Source of the DNA: Tetracladium setigerum
Taxonomy: Eukaryota > Ascomycota > Leotiomycetes > Helotiales
Direction: 5' to 3'
DNA: 64,000 bases
Assembly (NCBI GenBank): GCA_031472005.1
Contig: PZJY01000012.1
Coordinates: forward strand, 372,001 to 436,000
In this document: positions 24,230-35,532 of the stretch, one piece after another
How the letters are laid out: each line of letters opens with the position of its first letter
Position numbering within the stretch: the first letter of the stretch is position 1
The notes under the pieces: model-generated
Database searches by the model: none
The model's input: the letters and a program-made list of their open reading frames with translations, nothing else
Told to the model about the DNA's origin: nothing
Made by a program: the position numbers and the translations under genes

Positions 24230-24757
24230 TGTGTCTACCGCGCGCAAGATTGCTGAAGGAGTGATTGTATGTTGATGGATGGTCAAGATGAGTCGCCTAC
24301 CAGAAGCTCATATTACAGGCGTCATATAAGTGCTGTCAATAACATGACTGCATGAATGCAGCGTCAACCTTATGGTCGGGCTCCATGAGCGTTAAAACCC
24401 TACACCGGGCATTATCCGATCAGAGCACATCGTGAGGGTAGTTAGAACTGCACTGTACCTGCACTTAATTTCCATGGCCAAGCACCATCTAGCGGGAATG
24501 GGTTCGTTCCCAGAAGCAGGGTATTCTCGGTTGGAGCCAGCTCGTCGGCGATCAGCCCGACTCGGTCAAAGGCCGGTCACTCAGTTCTTGGCTTGATGGA
24601 CTGGTCTCGAATATCATCATACAAGGGACGGTTGGTTTTTAAAGCCAGATAACTTCACAAGTCACAATTGACATTTGTCTTTAAACCAACATATACCAAT
24701 AACTTTTTCCATTTCATCTCAGTCAACTAAAAACTATTGCTCCTGGACACCAATATC
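24230..24757. promoter_or_regulatory. Divergent promoter, lactonase (-) / RraA-type aldolase (+)
   Basis: 528 bp with several CGG/CCG triplets (for example cggtcaaaggccgg near 24564), the half-sites used by Zn2Cys6 regulators such as the one encoded at 27869. Binding is untested. Confidence 0.4.
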
Positions 24758-25654
24758 ATGGCTCAACCCGCGGAAATTATTGCCCAACTCCAGAAGTGGT
24801 CATCATGTGATGTATGTACTCTTCTCCCATTCCGTGAATCCATGTATGAACGTTGCAAGTAATCGAATCCAGAAACTCCGTTGACAAAATAACAGGTTGC
24901 CGATGGTCTATCGAAACTGCAGCACCCTGCTGGTGGCTTCCTGGAAGGACTGACCATGTACTCGCCGGTTTTCCAAGCAGGGCCAACAAAAATTATTGGA
25001 CAAGCGTTTACTGTGAAATTTGTGCCCAAGGGCGACGAAACCGCACCCAAATTGAAAGGGAATTATGTCAGTGCCCATGTTAATATGATTGAAGAGGCCA
25101 TAAAAGCTGACAGATTCTTCTAGGTCGATCAGATACCCAAGGGGGCTGTGGTCTTCATCTCGCAGCCGACACCACATGTCAATGCTGTGTATGGCGGGCT
25201 GATGTCGTTGCGCGCTCAAGCCTTGGGGCGGCTGGTGTGGTGATTGACGGACGACTGCGAGACCTGCAGGAGCATCGCGATCTTGGATTTCCGGTATGAA
25301 TATTCCTTTGTCATTACGTTCTTACATATCTTGGACTGTGTTTATAGTGGGATGCTAAGCGACGAATACTAGATGTTCGCCAAGGGTGTTGGAACCACAG
25401 CAGGAGGCGAGGTGTGCCGGCCTTCGGAGATCAACGTGACCGTCAAGCTCGCATCTGAAGTTCAAGATGTAACTATCCAACCGGGTGATTATATCATTGC
25501 GGATTTAGATGGCGTGGTGTGCCTGCCTGCCGCATTAGCAGAGAAGTGTTTGGCTGCTATCCCGGCAATCGCGGCTGCGGATGCGAAGTGCGCGGAGGCT
25601 ATCAAAGGGGGAATGTCGGTTGAAGAAGCCTTCAAGACATATCGTGGCAAATAG
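24758..25654 (+). CDS. RraA-family HMG/CHA aldolase-type protein, with apparent frameshift
   Basis: Four exons: 24758-24811, 24896-25066, 25124-25293, 25373-25654; about 225 residues. Typical RraA features: SSCDVADGLSKL, TIIGQAFTVKF-type strand (TKIIGQAFTVKF), PHVNAVYGGLMSLRAQALG, then AAGVVIDGRLRDLQEHRDLGFP, and PGDYIIADLDGVVCLP. The Arg/Asp pair of GRLRD matches the metal and substrate site. Inside exon 3 the frame slips by one between ALG and AAGVVIDG at a run of four Gs (25225-25228); a fifth G would restore a perfect family sequence, and no intron fits. Family enzymes cleave 4-hydroxy-4-methyl-2-oxoglutarate or 4-carboxy-4-hydroxy-2-oxoadipate to pyruvate plus a keto acid, and decarboxylate oxaloacetate. 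Confidence 0.85.
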
Positions 25655-26063
25655 TTTGGTAATTTAAATAATGTAGGTTGGTGAATTCTAAATATTGCAA
25701 GGGAATAGATCTGTTCGTTTGGCAATGTGTCACAGATTCAGAGAACATGGTCTTGATGTCCTTTTCAAATGTCAGTCTCACTGTATTCTACTAGTGCCAG
25801 CTGACTTGTTTATTGGTGTTTTCTCCTAGATGTCGAATTGAAATCAGTTTGAGGTTTTGCCTGTAGAACAGAACCCCTATCGGCAAACTTCATGTACTCA
25901 CGAAATTCTAACACACATCTGAGAACGTGATTCAAACACAACATCTAGCCTCAGCTATTGCAGAATTATCACTTTTGCTGAGGACAAGTTGAGAATATAG
26001 CCAGTTCTAAACCAAAAACCTGTGGTATTGATCTGGACAACACGAATAGATTCTTTTGAAAAG
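25655..26063. other. Intergenic, convergent 3' ends
   Basis: Short space between the RraA-type (+) and dehydrogenase (-) genes. Nothing seen. Confidence 0.5.
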
Positions 26064-27291
26064 CTACGCATTCATAGGACTCTGAGATAACGGAAGGCCC
26101 GGAATCCCAAGTGACTTCGCCATATTCTCAAACATCGCCTTCTCTGCATCCGTGTACGGAATACCCTCCGCTTTCCTTGTCTCCGACAATCTGTGTTCAG
26201 GCTCGCCAGGGAATAGGACCTCCTTGAAACCAGGAGCGGGTGCGATACCATGCACTCTCTGCGCGAGTGTATCCATCCGCGCTCTGAAGTTTTCTGAGCT
26301 CATGAAAACATCCGGTTTTATCACGATGAACGAGTGACCAACATTTTGTGGTCGCTTCTCCTTGTATTGGTCGCCTACTTCACCTCCAAAAGCGGCGCCC
26401 GTCAAAACACCAGCCATGATGTCCATCAGAATAGCGATGCCAGAACCCTTGGGTCCACCGATGGGGGCCATGCTACCGTCGAGCGCCACGTTGGCATCGG
26501 TCGTTGGATTACCGTCTTTGTCCAAGGCCCATCCCAGGGGGATCGTCTCGCCACGTCGGGCAGCCCTCCTGATCTTTCCCTTCGCCACAACTGAAGGGGC
26601 CATGTCGAGTATATACGGAACCTCGTTATTAGACGGTGCACCCGCTGCAAAGGGAGAAATTCCCAGCAGCGTGTCTTTTCCGCCGAATGGAGGCATCTGC
26701 TTGGCAGAGTTGGTAAAGCACAGAGAGATCATGCCTTTGCGCAGAGCTTGGAGGACGTATGTGGCAGCCATTCCGAAATGATTAGAGTGATCGACGGTGA
26801 CGAAGCCAATGCCGTAGATTTCTGCACGCTTGATCGCCTCTTCCATTCCTTTCGTTGCGACCACAAATCCGAAACCATTATCACCGTCGAGGTGTGCGAT
26901 AACTGGCGTCTTTTCAGAAACCTCAAGTTTTGGTGTTGCATTAACAAGTCCAGCGGTCACTCTTCCGATGTACTGCTCCAAGCGCGCAAGACCATGCGTA
27001 TCCTAGAAATAGATGTTAGCTACTGCAGCTCTGTTGTTCAGCCTGAAAGGCAACAGTTGGCGGATATTCCTACCACACCGCGGACATCAGCTTCTACCAA
27101 GCAACTGGCCATCATGCTTGCATCAATTTCCGAGAGACCAGATTTAATCAGAGCGGCCTTGCAGAAAGCTTCCGCATCGCCGGGTTTCGCATAGTATCGA
27201 GCCTGCATTCTTCTGTCAGCATTGTTGTGACGCACAAGCCATTGCGATGGCAGCGTATAGCGGGGTGGGTAGCACTTACTGATGAAGCCAT
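26064..27291 (-). CDS. Malate/L-lactate dehydrogenase (Ldh_2) family oxidoreductase
   Basis: Three exons: 27291-27280 (MASS only), 27202-27074, 27002-26064; 359 residues. Family motifs: VEADVRGVDTHGLARLEQY with the catalytic-region His, DGDNGFGFVVATKGMEEAI, GFVTVDHSNHFGMAATY, MISLCFTNS, GISPFAAGAP, ILDMAPSVVAKGKI and GPKGSGIAILMDIMAGVLTGAAFG. This NAD(P)-dependent family, unrelated to classical LDH, reduces or oxidises 2-keto/2-hydroxy acids. Members include ureidoglycolate dehydrogenase, 2,3-diketo-L-gulonate reductase (YiaK), sulfolactate dehydrogenase and delta1-piperideine-2-carboxylate reductase. In this cluster it would interconvert a hydroxy acid and keto acid. It is divergent from the Zn2Cys6 gene across 577 bp. 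Confidence 0.92.
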
Positions 27292-27868
27292 TCTTCTTGT
27301 CTGTGTGATAAAAGGAGTATGAGTTTGTAACACAGTATTATCCGGGGGGTCAAGCCTGGAATATTAGCAACGATGAGCAAGGAAAGAGTAGAGAGGGACG
27401 AGCAAACACCATCGTTGGTTTCTATTTTATACATCAGACCAGAGCTTGCGAGCATCCACTGTTCTGCGATAAGCGAGGCGACTTTCCCCCTTTCCCCACG
27501 TTTCGGCTTGAGCCCGAACGCGCTATCACGTGATGGGGCTTGCCATTTGGCAAGCCGGCGATTTGGCCGAGTCAAAGTCGAAGTCTCATCCCCACGCTGC
27601 CCCCATCCGTTTATTATACATGTAAGTAAGAGCGTATTTGCCGTGGAACCCCGACCCAACTCGTTCGTATCCCCATCTCCAGTCCCTCGTCCGATTGAAT
27701 TTCAACGCCTTCCACCGTCCCGGTGACCGAGTTTGCCGACAGTAGCCAAGTTGCTTTGCTGACGGAATACAGTGCATTAATTGAGCCTGGCGACGCTAGG
27801 TATTCGTTCTTGGGCCGATCAAGGCTTAGGCGGCTGAGACCGGAAGGACCCGTGAATCAAGACAGAGA
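27292..27868. promoter_or_regulatory. Divergent promoter, dehydrogenase (-) / Zn2Cys6 regulator (+)
   Basis: 577 bp rich in CGG/CCG triplets near 27550-27565 (ccggcgatttggccg, CGG-N8-CCG) and 27715-27740 (cccggtgaccgagtttgccg). It could allow the regulator to control its own gene and the dehydrogenase together. Motif significance is untested. Confidence 0.4.
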
Positions 27869-30374
27869 ATGAGCGAAGAAGTTGGCCGCCATGCGCGACC
27901 AGACTACATGCACCATCCTATCGAGCCTCCGGGGCCTCCTTCGGCTCCCTTACAACGAGGAACGAGTAACCCCAGCGCTCCAATTAAGCGAGGTTCTGCC
28001 TGTCGTCGCTGTCGACTGCAGAAAATCAAGTGTGATGGTCAGGCCCCAGCGTGTTCGAGCTGTGTGAGGTCGGGTACTACTTGTATCAAGTCAAACAATG
28101 CAGAGGGGGAAGCGGCACGCGCGTAAGCTTTGCTTCTTCTTGCTTGTCTTTATTCTATTCATTCTATCTGCGGCTGTACTCTACCAGGAGCCACACCAGT
28201 ACGCGCAGGGGACGCAGCTGACTAGTACTCTTGCAGGTATACAAAACAACTCGAGAGGCGAGTGCAGTGGTTAGAAGACCTAGTGCGGCAATTCCAGCCC
28301 AGCGCAATCTTCGACCATGAGGGCAATCTCCAGATCATTGAAGAATTCATCCCCATTGGTGCACTTCCTCAATCGTCTCACCCACCCACCGGTCCTCTGG
28401 ACCCTGTTATCCCTAGAGCCACGCCCTCTGTACCAGTTGAGTCTCCTCCTGCGTCTGAATCAAGCAAAATTGGACCAAGTCAACCCTTGGCACATGACGT
28501 TGGCTTGCTGTCTTTGGCAAACTCGACAGAACCGAAGTACCTAGGTCCCTCATCGGGAGTGCCATTTGCTCGCCTCATCTTTTCCTCCGCACCACAGTCG
28601 CAAGGTTTGTCCAGTGCTTGGCAAACTATTCCCGATGGGCCTCTGAGTGTCAACGATGGGTTGCAAAAATCTCAGACGACCAAGTTCGCCGGATTGCCAA
28701 AGGACGATGAGCTGTCTCATTTTGTCTCTGCGTATTTCGAGGTGTGGCATACAATCTACCCATTCCTGATGGAGGATGCTTTTCAGGAAACCATGGAGAG
28801 AGTTATTCAGCGTGAAGCGACAAGAGCTGAGCAACCACAGTTTCCGTCCGAGGCACCACCAGCACACGCCTTTGATATGGCTCAGATGTTCTTGGTCCTG
28901 TCCCTTGGTGCCAAAGTACTTGAAACAAGATTATCTGTGGACTTTCATTCGGAGCGATATTATGCAACTGCAATGTTCTACGTGGGTAAGCTTCAGCTGC
29001 ACGACAGCATTCGAGGTGTGCAAATATTGCTACTACTTGTACTTTGCAGCTTTGCTTTTGCCAATGGTTTGAATGCTTGGTTTCTTACCTCAACAATTAT
29101 GGCTAGCTGTCTCGATCTTGGTCTCCAGAGGAAGCATGTGAACAGTAAGCATAGATCCTTCTATTTTTTTGCCCACAAGACATATCATCAAACGTACGCT
29201 AGCTTCTACTAATTATCTTTCTAGATCGGCCTCCAAACGATACACAGCATGAAAGCGATATGGATTCACGTCTTCGTGAACTTCGGAGTGGCATTTTCTG
29301 GTCTGCCTATTCTCTCGACCGGACGTTATCAGTGATCCTCGGACGACCTTTGACCTTAAGAGACGAAGCGTGCGATATCGAGTTCCCCGGGAGAGCCAGA
29401 GCGAAGAGATTGCTCATAGTGCCATTGACCGCCGTGATAGCACGCAGTCACCGACGCAAGAGCAGCCGCCTAAGCGAGTACGGCTGTCGCAAGCGCCATC
29501 GCCACACCTGCCAGCCGTATACTCATTCCGTTTCGACCGCATACTTGCAGAGATCAAGCTCATGATATATCGCGTCGCTCGATCCCCGAAGCGATTCCCG
29601 TGGCCAACTAATCTTGAGGAATGGCAAGAGCAGACTCACCAAGTCTGTAGAGAGTTGCTTGAGGAGGTCCGACAGAACCTCAAGTGGCGAGGTCTTGCTG
29701 GCCATCGTGGGACTCTTGACAGAGCACTACCTCTAATTGAGCTGAAATGTCACCAGTGCATCACGCTCCTATATCGTCCAAGTCCAGCATTCCCGCAGCC
29801 GACGAGTGCAGCCTTGAAGTATTGCTACCACAGCGCAGTCGAGACAATTCGAATTCAATCGGACATGCAGAAGTTTGCAAACCTCATCGATTCTTGGCTG
29901 ACGGCCCACTCTGTATTCGTGTCTGGCATAACATTCCTCTACTGCATTTGGACAAGTGCAGCAATCCGGCGGGAGACTAGCTTGAAGGAATTTCTCCAGC
30001 AAGCAAACTCTTGTGGCAAGGTTCTAAGCAAGCTTGGAAAGAACTGGTCGGTAGCGGAGAATGCACAGTCGAAGTTCGAACGTTTGGTCGAGCTCACAGC
30101 TGATACATGGAGAAATCAGTCTGGAGCGATGACGCCTGCCACACAGATGCAAGCACAACAGCAACAGTTACTCGATGAGACTTTGGGTGGCGGAATGCAG
30201 GATAGTGTGGGTTACCAGTCAATGGAAAGCCCACCTATTAATTTCTGGGAACAGTACAGTACGGATTACACTCAAGGACCAAATATGATTATGGATGAAC
30301 TGGGTGACATGGGCGGGTGGTTTGACCTCGAATGGCTCGGTGATTCCGAAGTCACGTACCAGAGGGGTGCTTAG
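27869..30374 (+). CDS. Zn2Cys6 transcription factor of the catabolic cluster, with apparent frameshift
   Basis: Exons 27869-28122, 28237-29144 and 29225-30374; about 770 residues. The DNA-binding cluster is complete: CRRCRLQKIKCDGQAPACSS then C..SGTTC, six Cys spaced as in Gal4-type proteins, followed by a linker and short coiled coil (YTKQLERRVQWLEDLVRQFQ). The fungal transcription-factor middle homology region follows (YFEVWHTIYPFLMEDAF..MAQMFLVLSLGAKV, and IFWSAYSLDRTLSVILGRP). In exon 3 the frame slips by one at CCCCGGG (29386-29391): EACDIEFPG continues as ESQSEEIAHSAIDRRDS only if one G is added. It sits in the centre of the alternating gene set and is the natural candidate regulator for it. 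Confidence 0.88.
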
Positions 30375-30482
30375 AGCCACAATCATGCTCGCATCTCTGC
30401 ATAAAACCGTACCATTTCCAAACTCCTTTGCAAAAGTTCGTTTTGCATTGCATTGCGGACACTAACAATCCGCCTTACACGC

Positions 30483-32592
30483 TCACGCTCGCGCAGCAGC
30501 CTCAACAGCATTCAGGATTCCTTCAACAATAGCTACGATCCCCATCGCCCCCGGTCTGGAATCCCCTTCGTCTCATCCTCCGCCTCATTGCTCGCTCCCA
30601 CATACGTGCTCCGCCCAAATACGCTTGCCATATTTCGTGTAGCAGCGCATCCCTGCTCCGCCGCGGCTCTTGCTTTCTCCAACGCTTCCGCTGCAAGAAG
30701 ACCCGCCTTCGCGGACTCGCTTAGCACGTGGATAAACGGAATCAACGCATCCATCATAGTACGGTCACCGATGTCCGCCTTCGTGTAGCGCTGTAGCGTC
30801 ACCAGCGCGTTACTCGCTACGTTCGCAACCTCGGGGACGAGACCGAAGAATGACTAGTCATCTTCAGAGAGCGGACACCCGCCGCGAACGCCGTGAAGAA
30901 GATAGCGTACAGGGCACCAGAGGTGCCACCCATGCCTTTGGAAATAAGTTCTGAGATGGAGACGGTGGCGTGCGAGAGTGAGTCGGTTTGGATGCTGGGT
31001 AAGGCGTCGCAGATAGTGCTGATACCAGCGACGAGGGTGGTGCCACAATCACCGTCGCCCATGAGGGTGTCGAAAGCAGTTATCTGGGGCTCGTCCATTA
31101 CAAGTGACGTCTTTATGGAGTTGAGGATTGACGCGACGAGAGGCCCGTTACCTGCGATTTTGTTGGTATTTATAAGTTGTTCCAAATGAAACATTCAGGA
31201 CTGAGCTTACATGGAATTCTATCAACGTCAATCTTGTAAGCAACACCATTAGTGACAACTGATTTGAATGCGGATTCTGACCACCCTTCAGTAGGTGGCG
31301 ATGGACCCCAGCCGATTGCAGTTGTGGGTGCGTCGAGGTAAGCTAGAATTTGATTCGCCATCTTTTCCGTAGCTGGCTCGTCTTTAGGCAAGCTAAGTAG
31401 TGTGATACTGAAGCCTGAACCGCTCAGAGCAGAGAGGAAGGTTCCTGCATAGACTCTGCTTGGTTTGATTGTGTAATTACCTTTCAGCACTTCTACCACC
31501 ATGCTAGTAATACACGTCAGTTCTAATACCGACAATCCGCCAAGATTGTTCAACAGGAGTACGACTTCAGAGGAATGAAACTCTGGTGACTTGGGCAAGT
31601 AATTCCGCTCCTTGTCTGTGATGTCTAGAATCGCGGCAAGCATTTCACTGATAAGTGACTTGGTACCCGGCTGTGGCCTCAGCTTTCTAGATCCAGGCTC
31701 GTTGTGAATACCCATTCCGAGTTCGATCTCATCAGCAGCCAAGTCAACATGGTGTTGCTGACCGGGTACGTCGCAGCCATTGAGCGCAACTCCTATCGTG
31801 GCCAAGTAGGCATTGGCATATTCTGCAATCTTGTAGACCTCGTTTAGACTCGATCCCGTGTCAGCTGCCGCACCAGCAATCTTATGGATCAAGATCGTGC
31901 CGGCAAGACCACGGCGACCGACCATCCGTCCTTTCGTTCTGCCCACCGAGACATCGTCACCTACCACGAGCACCTTGACCGTGTTTCCGGTCTTAGCCCG
32001 TGACATTTCTACAGCGAGCCCAAAGTTGAGTTTGTCTCCCGTGTAGTTCTTGACAATCACCAAGCTTCCTTGAGCAGACTGAATCAATCGCAAGCCGGAC
32101 TCAATCTGAACGACGTTGGGGGATGCAAAAATGGCGCCGCAGACAGCTGCATCTAACATGCCCTTCCCGACGTATCCCGCATGGGCAGGTTCATGTCCAC
32201 TTCCACCTGATGAGAGTTAGCAAAGCAGATCTCAAGACGTCGTGCTGTAAACATCCAACCTCCACTCAACAAGGTGACGCGTTTCTCTGAAGGCTTGAGC
32301 GGCCGAAATATGACTATAGATATCAGTAAATTGGGAGACTGGATCAATCGGGAAAATACTTTGGGCGCATACCTCTATTTTCTGCATCGAAAACCAGACC
32401 TGGGTGAAGCGAGAGGAGGGCACGACACGCACCATCGACTAATTCGACAGGATCATGGATAAACCTCTTGACTGGAGCATTGACAGCGTCGGTACCTAAG
32501 GTTCGTGAATCCAGGATATACTCTTCTCCCACAGCAGAATTCTCGACAGCCAGGGAGGAGAGTCTGTGGGAAGAGTCCAATATACCCAACAT
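30483..32592 (-). CDS. Dihydroxyacetone kinase family (DAK1-DAK2) kinase, two apparent frameshifts
   Basis: Exons 32592-32373, 32313-32260, 32206-31211 and 31151-30483; about 645 residues. DAK1: KRFIHDPVELVDGACRALL, LLSGGGSGHEPAHAGYVGKG, and GMGIHNEPG carrying the His that binds the ketone covalently in this family. DAK2: MGDGDCGTTL, the Asp cluster that holds Mg-ATP, GGTSGALYAIFFTAF, and GDRTMMDALIPF. Two one-base slips break the DAK2 part: near 30848-30856, where the frame changes before FFGLVPEVANVASNAL, and at 30548-30554 (CCCCCGG), where the tail PGAMGIVAIVEGIL follows only if one C is added. Family substrates are dihydroxyacetone, glyceraldehyde and, in bacterial relatives, erythrulose. 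Convergent with the regulator gene, divergent from the ATP-grasp gene. Confidence 0.88.
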
Positions 32593-33163
32593 GGTTAATA
32601 ATCTGCGTCATGAGATGTAAGACCAGCTACCACGTTGTTTGTGATGTAGCAACAGATCCGACCGATTGCTTAGCGAGCCCCGGCAGAGAGAAGTAGTATT
32701 CACGCAACTTTGAACAGCACGAAGGAAGTCATCTGCTCATCTATGTATCATTTTTGGTTTCAGGGCCGCTATCAGAAAGTATACCATTGTTTTCTCGATA
32801 TTGAAAGTGTTTGTGCTACCTAGTGTCGTGTTTGTCGCTTCGCAGCGCGTTCTAATCGCGGGTGCGAACCCGAGCCCGACTGAGCCCGGGATCGGGGTTT
32901 CCCCGACCATGAAATGCATGGGGGCGGCTCCACCCGAAATGCCATCTCGCAAGAATAGCGCATCTCAAATCCGGAGTCGTTGTCGTTCTTGCTGTATTGA
33001 GATTGGCAGAAGCGGAGTTCTCTTCTCGGCGTCTGGCCGTGAGCAACGGTTGAGCCACGCACATATCTACGACAGCTCGACACAGCTGACTCTGACCAAA
33101 TATTTCCACCTACGAATTCGTCGATCGCGAGTCCCCCGTGCTTCAGAAGTCGTCAGTCAAATT
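32593..33163. promoter_or_regulatory. Divergent promoter, kinase (-) / ATP-grasp (+)
   Basis: About 570 bp. It contains GC-rich inverted elements (cccgggatcggggtttccccg near 32886-32906) and several CGG triplets. The + strand open frame running through it is probably not translated, or is the N-terminal extension of the ATP-grasp protein. Confidence 0.35.
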
Positions 33164-34551
33164 ATGCAATCGTTCTCTATGGCTTGCCACGGCGTCCTCG
33201 GGCGCTGCCAACCACGCATCACTCCACAAATCTCTCAACTCACTCGCGCCCACAGGGCAATTGCCCGCCATATCACCCAATCTGCCCGGTTACAGGCCGA
33301 AAAAGCCATCGTTTCAGTGCTCTATCAAGCTCTGAAGGCTCCTATTGTCAATGGAGTGAGAAAGCCGGCCAAGCCCGGGGGTAAGCTACTCTGCTCGGCT
33401 TCTTACCTCTCCTCCTCCTCGTGATATGTCAATAGAACCTTTGCGCTGACTTATTTTTGGTACAGGCTATCAGGACTCTGGCGCTGATATCGCCTTCTCG
33501 CTCCAGAAACAGGCCGGCATCAAGGTTCTTACCCCCAAAGAGTCTCCGGACCCCGCAGATCAGACAGCGTGGTGCTTCCCTGACACTGAGGAGGGCATCT
33601 TGTCTGCGTTGAGCAGGGGCGCGACACATCTGTGGGCCAACACCATCCTGTTCGCGTCTCACCCTCTACAGGTCTCACAGAGCGTGAGCAAGTATCAGGA
33701 TCAGGTGAACGTGATTGGCCAACCACCCACGCTGGTTGAGCAGTTGGATGACAAGAATTATGTCAACAGCATGCTACGTAAGAAAGGAAACTTCACTATG
33801 CCGCAATCGTGGATCCTGGATGCTCATGACAGCGACTGGAAGTCATATCTAGATTCCATGCCCTATCCTGTTGTCGGGAAGCCCATTCGCGGACGAGGTT
33901 CCCATGGCGTAAAGAAGTGTGCTTCCAAGGCAGAGCTTGAGACCCACGTCGAGGCCCTCTTTGGCGAGTCACCTTCGGTCATGGTAGAGCAGTACCTTGG
34001 AGGAGAAGAGTCGACTGTCACTGTCATGCCTCCATCGAAAGAGAAGCAGAGTTACTGGTCGATGCCCATTGTGACGCGATTTAATCACATCGGAGGCATA
34101 GCACCCTACAACGGCGTTGTCGCTGTTACAGCTAATTCTAGAGTCGTTACGATGGAGGAGTATGCAAAAGATCCCAACTATGATATTGTCGCGCGGGATT
34201 GTGAGGCAGTGGCCAGGGAACTTCGTCCTACGGCACCGATACGAATAGACATTCGTCGGTTCAAGGATGACTCGAGCTCCAGGTTTGCCTTATTCGACAT
34301 CAATATGAAACCTGTACGTTCTCTCTTTTACCTTCGCTCCCATCTTAATATATCATTCATTTAGAACTTCATTCGCTAATATCTATAAGAACATGACTGG
34401 ACCTGGTCGACCTGGACGGCACGATCAAGCAAGCTTGACACTTCTTGCTGCTGCAGGGCTAGGGTGGGATTATTCGAGACTGTTGATGGAGATGTTGAAA
34501 AGCTCCTCTACCCTGAGAGAGTTGCGGCACAGAAAGCCAGAAGTCAAGTAA
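33164..34551 (+). CDS. ATP-grasp ligase, D-Ala-D-Ala ligase-like
   Basis: Exons about 33164-33380, 33466-34313, 34390-34551; about 408 residues from the ATG at 33164. The start is uncertain because the frame is open further upstream and conservation seems to begin near VSVLYQALKAPIVNGVRKP. Recognisable ATP-grasp parts: the N-terminal GYQDSGADIA segment, LDDKNYVNSMLRKKGNFTMP, the ATP-binding YPVVGKPIRGRGSHGV, VEQYLGGEESTVTVMP, and the C-terminal metal-binding FDINMKPNMTGPGRPG with Asp and Asn ligands. Such enzymes join a carboxylate to an amine via an acyl phosphate. A ligase is unexpected in a degradative set: it may activate or detoxify the acid, or be an unrelated neighbour. Confidence 0.82.
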
Positions 34552-34962
34552 TAGTTGGTCACACCAAAATCAGCAAGTAGAGGTAGAAGGCGGAGTTTCG
34601 GTTGTAAAACAAAATCTCAAGACTTGATACTGATACTATTCACTCAAGTCCAAATGCGTATGTGTTAGATAGTACAAAATATACTCCAGCGGGTTGTGTT
34701 CACCCGGTTCAGAAAAGCACGAGCATCAATTTCTGTGTATTCTACTCTAGTATCTGTAGGGTCCATCCTCCGCTGCCATACATGCATTATCAAGCCATAC
34801 AACAGAATGGCTAGAAAACCAATCGTAAAGTACGTTTGCTAGGCCCAACCCATGCTGGTGTTCCCAGGTTGACGAAGATACTCCTCTAGGTTTGGTAAAT
34901 CTCCTAAGCTATGCAATGATAAAACACCGTCGCCCCTCATCCTCGCTCTCAGTCTCACACGG
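34552..34962. other. Intergenic, convergent 3' ends
   Basis: No gene seen between the ATP-grasp (+) and Dabb (-) genes. Confidence 0.5.
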
Positions 34963-35532
34963 TCATTCAGAAGGGCTATTTCTCTCGCTTGTCTCGCTTT
35001 CAGCCGGTGTTTCCAAGCCAGTTTTCGTCACTGTCTTCCCAAAATCGCACATGTACTCGTCCTCCGGGTCGACCTCGAAGTCGAATCGGCAGAGATCCTC
35101 CTTGAAAGGGAACAGATACGTGCTCGTGACCCTATTTACGGTGTTAAATCAGTTCCTGCCATTTGGACTGCCAATACATACATAGCACTGCGTGGGATTG
35201 CTTACCAGTGGTGCTCGTGACTTGCTTGGTACTCCTCTAAAGCTTTGAGATTGTGGTGGTAGCTCACAAGGGCGTACTGGAAGCCCTTGCTCCTTTCGAT
35301 GGGATCTGTGACGGACGGACCGCCGACGATTAGGCGGTTCCCCTTTACGCATGAGAGGTTCTTCAGTCTCTTTAGTTCGTGAACGAAGGTGGCTCGATGT
35401 TCTGCTGACACCTCGGGCCTGAACTTGAACATCACTGGTGCACTGTATCAGTCGAGTTCATTTTATTTGTTTACAGCCGTTTCTGATGAGGAATTGATGA
35501 AGTGGTAACGTACCCATGTGTACAATTGTCAT
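34963..35532 (-). CDS. Stress-responsive Dabb (A/B barrel) domain protein
   Basis: Exons 35532-35514, 35434-35206 and 35131-34963; 138 residues. The start MTIVHMVMFKFRPEVS, LKNLSCVKGNRLIVGGPSVTDPIERSKGFQYALVSYH and EEYQASHEHHWVTSTYLFPF are the standard Dabb dimeric ferredoxin-like barrel. The last 40 residues are an acidic, Ser/Thr-rich tail. Dabb proteins are small dimers. Some are enzymes (olivetolic acid cyclase, EthD-like and lactone-forming or cyclising proteins), many are uncharacterised. It is divergent from the MFS gene across 660 bp. Confidence 0.88.

Noticed and set aside
24758..32592. Interpreting the RraA, regulator and kinase frameshifts as decay of the catabolic cluster
   Set aside because: Equal slips occur in unrelated and housekeeping-type genes, all at short homopolymers, so a technical cause is preferred until reads are checked.
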